In this document: one piece after another, positions 58,434-64,000 of the stretch
Layout of the letters: each line of letters opens with the position of its first letter
How positions within the stretch are numbered: position 1 is the first letter of the stretch
DNA from: CBDHDJ01 sp965261645
GTDB lineage: Bacteria > Pseudomonadota > Alphaproteobacteria > SHVV01
Direction: 5' to 3'
Assembly (NCBI GenBank): GCA_965261645.1
Contig: CBDHDJ010000002.1
Coordinates: 620,001-684,000, forward strand
DNA length: 64,000 nucleotides
Notes under the pieces: generated by a model
Database searches by the model: none
The model's input: only the letters and a program-made list of their open reading frames with translations
What the model was told of the DNA's origin: nothing
Position numbers and translations under genes: made by a program

Positions 58434-59781
58434 CCGCAAACGGCGCGGGCGCCAGGGGTTGTGCGGGTTTGAAGCGGAATTCCACGCGCTCGCGCCGATT
58501 CACCCAGAAGCCCACATGGGGCACGCCGATGAGCGTTCGCCCGCGCCAGAGCGCCGGGAGTGACGATCGTACGGGTTGGGGCAAGCTGGGCGCGCGGAGA
58601 CCGGGCTGACGGGCGAGCATTTCCTGCCAGCCCGCCCGGCCGAGGCGGCGCACCGTCAGGCGCGCCTCCGTGCGCGTCCCGGTCCGCGCCTGCGGGCGGA
58701 GACGGACGGCGAAGCGCCCGTCCCACGTCACCTCGGCGGCGGGGTCGAGGGCGGCGACATCATCGGCCGCGGCCGCTTCGCGGCAACACAGGAGTTGACC
58801 GCGATAGGGCAGAACGCGGCAGCCCAGCAGCGTCCTGCCACCGCCGAGCTCACCCTGGCGCACCGCCCGATGAAGCCGCTCGAGACGGTCGAGCCGCGGG
58901 GGATAGGCCGATCCGCCCACGCACATCAGAACGCGCATGAGCGCGCGGCGCGCCAACGCCTCGGGCGCTGCCGCCAACACGCCAGGATCGAAAAGGCAGA
59001 AGCCCGCCGGGTGAACGGTAACGGCGCGGGCGAGAAGTCCGCCCGTCGCCTCTTCGAGGGCGACGCGCTGCGAGGCGATGTCGCGGGCCGCAGCCGCCAG
59101 GTCCCCGGCCGCGACACCGGCTGCCGCCAAGGTGCGTAGAGATTCGCGCACGCGCGTGCGCGCAAACGCTGGATCGAGGTTGGAGGGGTCCTCAATCCAA
59201 TCCTGGGCCGCGGCGACGAGCGTCGCCCGCAGACGCGCCTTGGGGACCCCGAGCAAAGGCCGGAGAAGCCGGATACCGCTTCGTTCGGCGATCGCGGCCA
59301 TACCCGCCAAGCCATCGAGGCCGCTGCCGCGCGTCAGGCGAAAGAGCACGGTCTCGGCCTGGTCGTCGCAATGGTGAGCCAGCAACAGGTTGAGCATGCC
59401 GTGGCGGCGGCACCAATCGGCGAAGAGCCGGTAACGCGCCTCGCGGGCCGCCGCCTGCACGCCGCGCGTGGGCTTCGGGCCGCGCCACTTGAGGATGTGA
59501 TGCGAAATGCCTTGCTCGGCGAGCCATTGGCGCACCTGGCGGGCTTCGGCGGCCGCCGCCGCGCGTAATCCATGATCCACGGTGAGGGCAACGATATGAC
59601 CCGCGTTGTGCTGGGCCCACGCGTGGGCGAGGAGGGCAAGCGCGAGACTATCCGGCCCGCCGGACACCGCAACGGCCAAGCGCGGCGGCCTCGCGAACGG
59701 CCCGAGAGGGGCCATCAACGCGGCGAACGCCTGCGCCGTGAGAGACCTGACCGGCGCTTTATCGGATCGGGGGCGATTCAC
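58426..59781 (-). CDS. tilS: tRNA(Ile)-lysidine synthetase
   Basis: This ATP-dependent enzyme has 451 residues and changes C34 of tRNA-Ile2 (CAU) to lysidine so it reads AUA. The PP-loop LAVAVSGGPDSLALALL, the LTVDHGLRAAAAAEA stretch, ARYRLFADWCRRHGMLNLLL, AHHCDDQAETVLFRL and GSGLDGLAGM are all present. The C-terminal region is the usual variable tRNA-binding part. The start is GTG 59781, immediately after the cpoB stop (TGA then GTG), so they are tightly coupled. It ends upstream of ftsH. Confidence 0.95.
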   Translation of the reverse strand: MNRPRSDKAPVRSLTAQAFAALMAPLGPFARPPRLAVAVSGGPDSLALALLAHAWAQHNAGHIVALTVDHGLRAAAAAEARQVRQWLAEQGISHHILKWRGPKPTRGVQAAAREARYRLFADWCRRHGMLNLLLAHHCDDQAETVLFRLTRGSGLDGLAGMAAIAERSGIRLLRPLLGVPKARLRATLVAAAQDWIEDPSNLDPAFARTRVRESLRTLAAAGVAAGDLAAAARDIASQRVALEEATGGLLARAVTVHPAGFCLFDPGVLAAAPEALARRALMRVLMCVGGSAYPPRLDRLERLHRAVRQGELGGGRTLLGCRVLPYRGQLLCCREAAAADDVAALDPAAEVTWDGRFAVRLRPQARTGTRTEARLTVRRLGRAGWQEMLARQPGLRAPSLPQPVRSSLPALWRGRTLIGVPHVGFWVNRRERVEFRFKPAQPLAPAPFAVV

Positions 59782-60723
59782 TCAAGGGCAGCCGGCGCGG
59801 CCGTGTTCGCTGGCAGCGCGGTCCTTGAGCTTGACCGGCGCATCGGGGAACTGCTCCAAGAGCTGGCTGAAGGTGCCGCAGGCCTCGTCCTGCTGACCGA
59901 GTTGAACCAAGGACAAGCCTAATTTGAGGAGGTTGTCGGGCGCCTTCCTGCCGGCCGGCGCTATCTGATAACCCTCGAGAAATGCGGCCGCCGCGTCGGC
60001 ATAACTGTGACGCACGTAATAGGTCTCGCCGAGCCAGTACTGGCCATTGCCGGCCAACTCGTGATTGGGGTGCGCGGCCAGAAACTCCTTGAAGGCGACT
60101 TCGGCCTGCTCGAAGTCGAGCTGGCGCAGGAACGAAAAGGCGAAATTGTACCGTTCCATGGGTGTCCCCTGCGGAAGAATGCCGGTTTCCTCGGGCAAGG
60201 CCACGATGCGGAGCGTTTGGTCGTCGGTCGCACCGGCCTCAGGCGCGAGAGGTGGGGAGTTCTCCGGTGCCAGGGCGATGTCCTCGCCCTCTTGAGGTGC
60301 GCCCACCGATGGCGATGCCGCTTCCACAGGGACCATCCCCCGCTCGAGCTCGATGAGGCGGTAATCGACATCCTCGATCAGCTTGTCGAGCCGGGCGCTG
60401 ACCTGCTTGAACTCGAAATCGAGCCGCTCCATCAATCCGGTCAGATGCGTGATTCGCGCCTCGAGATCGGAGCGCATGGCCTCCTGGCGTGCGACCAAGG
60501 TTTCCAGCGCCGGCGATGCGGCCCCGGCGGAGCCAGCCGATGACACCGCGCCGGAGCGGTAAACCTCGCGCTGTACGTCGTTGAGGTCGCGATCGAGCGT
60601 GTTGACCCGCTCGATCAGCGCGCGTACCTCGTTGTTTTGTGCCTCGACCGCGACAGGAGCGGCGAGCGCGGCCAGGCCTGAGACGAGCGCAACGAGCAGA
60701 ATGAGCGGGGAGGTGCGACTCAC
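59782..60723 (-). CDS. cpoB: Cell division coordinator CpoB (YbgF)
   Basis: This periplasmic Tol-Pal accessory protein has 313 residues. It has a signal peptide (PLILLVALVSGLAALAAPVA), a coiled-coil region (ALIERVNTLDRDLNDVQREV and VARQEAMRSDLEARITHLTG), a Pro/Glu-rich linker, and a C-terminal TPR domain (YNFAFSFLRQLDFEQAEVAF, NGQYWLGETYYVRHSYADAA, KLGLSLVQLGQQDEACGTFS). It links the Tol-Pal machine to cell-wall synthesis at division. GTG 60723 is the likely start; the frame opens further upstream. A terminator separates it from pal (60847-60894). Confidence 0.93.
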   Translation of the reverse strand: MSRTSPLILLVALVSGLAALAAPVAVEAQNNEVRALIERVNTLDRDLNDVQREVYRSGAVSSAGSAGAASPALETLVARQEAMRSDLEARITHLTGLMERLDFEFKQVSARLDKLIEDVDYRLIELERGMVPVEAASPSVGAPQEGEDIALAPENSPPLAPEAGATDDQTLRIVALPEETGILPQGTPMERYNFAFSFLRQLDFEQAEVAFKEFLAAHPNHELAGNGQYWLGETYYVRHSYADAAAAFLEGYQIAPAGRKAPDNLLKLGLSLVQLGQQDEACGTFSQLLEQFPDAPVKLKDRAASEHGRAGCP

Positions 60724-60846
60724 GTGTAGGTCTCCGGCAGCGCGACGATGTCGCTGTGGCCCGGCGATGCCATGGCTTCGTTCCCACCGCATAGTTCAGC
60801 GCGACACATTTGGCAACATCAAGAAGGCGAAAATATGGTCGTGAAA

Positions 60847-60894
60847 TGAAATCGCCCGCCCTCGCCTGGTGATGCACCGGCGAAAGGGCGGGCG
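60847..60894 (-). terminator. Strong hairpin terminator between pal and cpoB
   Basis: CGCCCGCCCT (60853-60862) pairs with AGGGCGGGCG (60885-60894), with further pairing inside (CGCC/GGCG). On the minus strand the stem is followed by ATTTCATTT, a weak T-run. It lies 26 nt past the pal stop. Confidence 0.65.
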
Positions 60895-60919
60895 AAGACG
60901 ACTCGCCATGCGGCGAGGA

Positions 60920-61420
60920 CTAATTCACGATACTGACCCCGCGGCGGTTCTGCGCCCAGGCCCACTCGTTGCTGCCCAACACCGCCATGCGTTCTTTGCC
61001 GTAGGAAATCGTCGCGACCCGGCCTGCCTCGATACCGAGCGCCACGAGATAATCCTTCACCGCATTGGCCCGGCGCTCGCCCAGCGCCAAGTTGTATTCG
61101 CGCGTGCCACGCTCGTCGCAATGCCCCTCGACGGTGATCGAGACGTTGGGGTTCTGCTTGAGCCATGCCACTTGACGCTTCAGCGTCGCCTGCGCATCGG
61201 ATTCCAAGCCGTACTTGTCGAAGTCGAAGAAGACCCGGTCACCCGCTTTGAGCACCAGGTCTTCCTGGCCGCCCTCCGCCGGCGCCATGGTGTCGGTGGT
61301 GACCGATGTGCTATCGGCCGACGCGCCCTCACCGCCTGCGCCCGCTTCATCGTCAGGCGTGGTTTCGCAGGCCCCGAGCAATAACAGCGCCGCGAATAGG
61401 CTCAACAACTTAAGGCACAT
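60920..61420 (-). CDS. pal: Peptidoglycan-associated lipoprotein Pal
   Basis: This outer-membrane lipoprotein has 166 residues. The signal peptide ends in the lipobox LLGAC, with Cys as lipidation site. A short acidic linker follows, then the OmpA-type peptidoglycan-binding domain (VFFDFDKYGLESDAQATLKR, ITVEGHCDERGTREYNLALG, RRANAVKDYLVALGIEAGRV). It tethers the outer membrane to murein and binds TolB. ATG 61420 follows AACGGAGATTTGGG. It is downstream of tolB, with a 173-nt gap, so it may have its own promoter. Confidence 0.97.
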   Translation of the reverse strand: MCLKLLSLFAALLLLGACETTPDDEAGAGGEGASADSTSVTTDTMAPAEGGQEDLVLKAGDRVFFDFDKYGLESDAQATLKRQVAWLKQNPNVSITVEGHCDERGTREYNLALGERRANAVKDYLVALGIEAGRVATISYGKERMAVLGSNEWAWAQNRRGVSIVN

Positions 61421-61593
61421 CCCAAATCTCCGTTGCAAGGGAATGTATCGTCTCTAAGTAAATGGGATAATCGCAATACTACATCCCCTTTTTGAGCGTC
61501 TAGCCCAAAGAGCGGATTCCTTCGCCAATAACAGACTTTTGTTGATGCGTATCCCGCCCACCAATGACGTGGGCCGACTATAAAGAGCAAGAG

Positions 61594-62958
61594 TCAACGA
61601 ATCAAGGGGGATAGCGGCGACCAGGCCGGATCGGAGGCATCCATCGGCGTAAGTAAAGGGCGCTCGTTATAACCCGTGAGATCGACGGACCACAGATTTG
61701 TCTCACCGCCCGTCCCGTCCGGATTGGTCGGCCTCTGGCGAAAGAATACGAGAACACGGCCGTTGGGGGCCCAGGTCGGCCCTTCGTCGAGGAAACTCTC
61801 GGTCAACAGGCGCTCGCCGCTGCCGTCCGGTCGCATCACCCCGATAAAGAACCGCCTCCGCCACAATTTGGTGAACGCGATGAGATCGCCGCGCGGAGAC
61901 CAGACCGGCGTCGCGTAGCGGCCCTTGCCGAAGCTGATTCGCCGCACGTTGTCGCCGTCAGCTTCCATGACGTAAAGCTGCTGGCTGCCGCCGCGGTCGG
62001 AGTTGAACACGACGAAGCCACCGTCGGGCGAATAAGAGGGCGAGGTGTCGATGGCCGGGTGATCGGTCAGCTGCTCCACGACCCGGGTGCGAATGTCCAT
62101 CGTGTAGACATCCGTGTTACCCGCCTCGGCGAGGCTCATGATGACCCGGTTGCCATCGGGCGAGAAGCGTGGCGCGAACGTCATGCCGGGAAAATCGCCG
62201 AGCACCTCCTGTTGCCCGGTATCGATGTTGAGGATGTAAACCCGCGGGCGATTGTTGAAGTAGGACAAATAGGTGATCTCCTGCGCCGTCGGCGAGAAGC
62301 GTGGCGTCAGGACGAGGTGGCTGCCATCGGTGAGAAAGCGGTTATGCTCGCCGTCCTGATCCATGATGGCGAGGCGCTTGATCCGTTGCGTGTGCGGTCC
62401 GCTCTCGGCGATGTAGACGATGCGGGTGTCGAAATAGCCGTCCTCGCCGGTGAGCCGCTTGTAGACCGCATCGGCAATGATGTGCGCGATACGGCGCCAG
62501 TTGCCGGCGGTCGTGGTGTAGACGAAGCCCGTCATCTGCTGTTCGGCGAACACGTCCCACAGGCGAAATTCGACACGCAGGCGCCCATTGGTCACCATCT
62601 CGACGCGTCCGGTCACGAGGGCTTCGGTGTTGATCACCCGCCAGTCGCCGAAGCGCGGCTGCACGCGCATGGCCTCAGGCGTTTGGATGAAGGCGCGCGG
62701 ATCGATGGCGCGAAACAGGCCCGATCGCTCGAGATCGGAGATGATGACGCCGGTAATGTCCTGCCCGGTCTGCGCCGTACTCGCGCGATCGCCGAGGAAA
62801 TCGGTCACCGCGATGGGCAGGGGATCGACATTGCCCCGAGTGATGTCGATCTTGAGAACCGCATTGGCCGGGCTCGACAGGAGGCCGAGCAGCGCCAATA
62901 TGACGACACCGAAAACGAGCGGCGCAGCTCGCCCCATCCTGTTCCCACGGCTACGCAT
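61594..62958 (-). CDS. tolB: Tol-Pal system protein TolB
   Basis: This periplasmic protein has 454 residues. A signal peptide (LVFGVVILALLGLLSSPANA) is followed by the N-terminal domain (IDITRGNVDPLPIAVTDFLG) and a beta-propeller of TolB/PD40 repeats (LTPRFSPTAQEITYLSYFNN, FAPRFSPDGNRVIMSLAEAG, TSPSYSPDGGFVVFNSDRGG, ATPVWSPRGDLIAFTKL). It links Pal with TolA during division. ATG 62958 overlaps the tolA stop (TGATG), so the two are coupled. Confidence 0.97.
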   Translation of the reverse strand: MRSRGNRMGRAAPLVFGVVILALLGLLSSPANAVLKIDITRGNVDPLPIAVTDFLGDRASTAQTGQDITGVIISDLERSGLFRAIDPRAFIQTPEAMRVQPRFGDWRVINTEALVTGRVEMVTNGRLRVEFRLWDVFAEQQMTGFVYTTTAGNWRRIAHIIADAVYKRLTGEDGYFDTRIVYIAESGPHTQRIKRLAIMDQDGEHNRFLTDGSHLVLTPRFSPTAQEITYLSYFNNRPRVYILNIDTGQQEVLGDFPGMTFAPRFSPDGNRVIMSLAEAGNTDVYTMDIRTRVVEQLTDHPAIDTSPSYSPDGGFVVFNSDRGGSQQLYVMEADGDNVRRISFGKGRYATPVWSPRGDLIAFTKLWRRRFFIGVMRPDGSGERLLTESFLDEGPTWAPNGRVLVFFRQRPTNPDGTGGETNLWSVDLTGYNERPLLTPMDASDPAWSPLSPLIR

Positions 62959-63797
62959 CAGCCCAACATTTCGCGCGGATTGAAGGTCAACTCGATCTCC
63001 TGCCATTTCTCATAGTCGTCTGAGGGTAAGCGCAAGGGGTTGCACTTGTGAACCGCCCTGAGCGCGCTTTCGGCCAAGGTGCGAAAGAACTCCTCGCCGG
63101 CGCGCTTCCTGCGCGCCGCCTCGATCACCTGCGGTACGCCCTGGAGCGAGCCGTCCGGATTGAGAAAGATACGAATCGTCACCAGCATTTCGTGGGCATC
63201 CTTGGCGCCGGCCGGGATGCTCCAGCAGCGATAGTATTGCTGCTTGATGAAGTCGACCTCACTCACCGAGAGGGACCGGCTGGCGATCCGCGACACGCGC
63301 TTCTGAGGCTCCTGGTCCTCTTCAATCTTTCTCGGCTTGCGCTCAATTTCGGGCGGCGCTGGCGGCGTCTCCTCCTTGCGGCTTTTGTCGAGGAGCGCCG
63401 CGATGCGCTCGGCATCGAAGGTCTTGGCCGGCGGCTTCGGCTTGGCGAGCGGCCGCGGAGCGACCTTGGGCCTGGCCTCGGGCTTCGCCGCCTTCGGCTT
63501 GGGGGCGGGCTCCAGCGGTTCAGCGTCGGGATCGAGCGCCGCGACCTCGGGCTCGGCGGGTCGCTCTTCGGGCGGCTGGGGCAGCGTCTGCGCCTGCGGC
63601 TCGGGCTTCAATGCAGGCTCCGGCGGTTGCTCCACACGGGTGACCGGCACACGGGTCTCGCTGGCGATGCTGACCACCTCGACCGGGATCGGGATATCCA
63701 CGGGCGGGGCGCGATCGAACAGGCTCGGCAGGCCGAAATAGGCCACGACGAGCAGGGCCACGTGGGCCGTGACCGATATGACGATATGCTCGCGCAC
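62958..63797 (-). CDS. tolA: Tol-Pal system protein TolA
   Basis: This inner-membrane protein has 279 residues. One N-terminal helix (HIVISVTAHVALLVVAYFG) anchors it. A long Pro/Lys/Glu/Ala-rich periplasmic arm follows (EPALKPEPQAQTLPQPPEER). The C-terminal domain (EVDFIKQQYYRCWSIPAGAK, MLVTIRIFLNPDGSLQGVPQ) is TonB/TolA-like and contacts TolB and Pal. The start is GTG 63797, which gives a membrane anchor at once. tolR lies 18 nt upstream. Confidence 0.94.
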   Translation of the reverse strand: MREHIVISVTAHVALLVVAYFGLPSLFDRAPPVDIPIPVEVVSIASETRVPVTRVEQPPEPALKPEPQAQTLPQPPEERPAEPEVAALDPDAEPLEPAPKPKAAKPEARPKVAPRPLAKPKPPAKTFDAERIAALLDKSRKEETPPAPPEIERKPRKIEEDQEPQKRVSRIASRSLSVSEVDFIKQQYYRCWSIPAGAKDAHEMLVTIRIFLNPDGSLQGVPQVIEAARRKRAGEEFFRTLAESALRAVHKCNPLRLPSDDYEKWQEIELTFNPREMLG

Positions 63798-63815
63798 GGT
63801 GCCGGATCCGGCCCC

Positions 63816-64000
63816 TCACTCGGCGGCGGAGCCAGGTTTTTGCGACGGCACCGGGACCGGCGCCTGGGCCACCAGCGCCATCCGTGTGAAGCCCGCCGAG
63901 CCGATCGTGCCCATGACGTCCATGATGCGGCCGTAATTGATGGCCTGATCGCCGCGCACGAAGATCCGCGTATCGGCCTTGCTCTCGGTTATCGCGATGA
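63816..64000 (-). CDS. tolR: TolR (ExbD family), C-terminal part only
   Basis: The last 61 residues of an ExbD/TolR protein are present (ITESKADTRIFVRGDQAINY, GRIMDVMGTIGSAGFTRMAL, VAQAPVPVPSQ), the periplasmic domain that couples the TolQ/R motor to TolA. The stop is TGA at 63816-63818. The 5' part and tolQ lie outside the window. Order and strand match the tolQ-tolR-tolA-tolB-pal operon. Confidence 0.93.
   Translation of the reverse strand, partial: IAITESKADTRIFVRGDQAINYGRIMDVMGTIGSAGFTRMALVAQAPVPVPSQKPGSAAE

Noticed and set aside
1..64000. CRISPR arrays, prophage, replication origin
   Set aside because: No regularly spaced direct repeats, no phage structural genes and no origin-type repeat clusters were seen.

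Overview
The window is a GC-rich chromosomal segment of an alphaproteobacterium, most likely Rhodospirillales-like. The evidence is its conserved housekeeping synteny: a tolR-tolA-tolB-pal-cpoB-tilS-ftsH-folP-glmM-thiD run (about 52.9-64 kb, minus strand), a serC-serA-hisZ-purA run (44-49.4 kb, minus), and a block holding an M67 peptidase, a small membrane protein, rluD and rpoH (37-39.8 kb). hisZ, a DUF6476-like protein, DUF1194 and GYD proteins, and a GTG-started rpoH all fit that assignment. No species can be named from sequence reading alone.

Layout. 0-4.1 kb: three tandem paralogous family-5 ABC substrate-binding proteins with twin-arginine-type signals (the first cut by the window edge), two of them separated by duplicated leader/terminator spacers. 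4.2-6.6 kb: two tandem alpha/beta hydrolases and a glutathione transferase. 7.2-13 kb: fhs (formate-THF ligase), a TfoX C-terminal-domain protein, and iorB-iorA (indolepyruvate:ferredoxin oxidoreductase). 13.2-21.3 kb: a decayed, mobile-element-rich zone. It holds an acidic membrane protein, a class III cyclase broken first by a 176-bp MITE-like element and then by an IS, a 3.05-kb segment (ridA, a 27-aa membrane peptide, an EamA transporter, an amber-interrupted Sel1 gene) and a second IS copy in inverted orientation. 21.4-27.1 kb: six tandem paralogous phytanoyl-CoA dioxygenase-like (PhyH) genes. 27.2-34.1 kb: a molybdopterin oxidoreductase, an amidohydrolase, an aldo/keto reductase, an SDR, and a ferredoxin-cyclase-Rieske fusion protein. 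34.2-35.8 kb: a TylF-like methyltransferase gene split by a 755-bp cassette with 43-bp perfect terminal inverted repeats, an 8-bp target duplication and an AT-rich LRV-like passenger gene. 35.8 kb: tRNA-Glu(CTC). 36-43.9 kb: threonine aldolase, M67 peptidase, rluD, rpoH, a pseudokinase with a small membrane partner, DUF1194 and GYD proteins. 44-64 kb: core biosynthetic and envelope operons, with one frameshifted hypothetical gene and a decarboxylating dehydrogenase/GNAT/PhzF group among them.

How the genes may work together. The first 34 kb reads as an accessory catabolic region built by tandem duplication (three binding proteins, two hydrolases, six dioxygenases) with oxidoreductases around it. 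Uptake of a small organic solute followed by hydrolysis and repeated hydroxylation is an inference; no substrate can be deduced. The last 20 kb is ordinary core genome: one-carbon and serine/histidine/purine synthesis, folate and cell-wall precursor synthesis, FtsH proteolysis and the Tol-Pal envelope machine.

The most unusual items are the ferredoxin-cyclase-Rieske fusion, the TIR-bounded cassette with a non-transposase passenger, the six-gene PhyH array, the MITE whose excision in silico restores the cyclase frame, and the pseudokinase/membrane-protein pair. Start sites were chosen by Shine-Dalgarno match and domain start, and several differ from the longest open frame.
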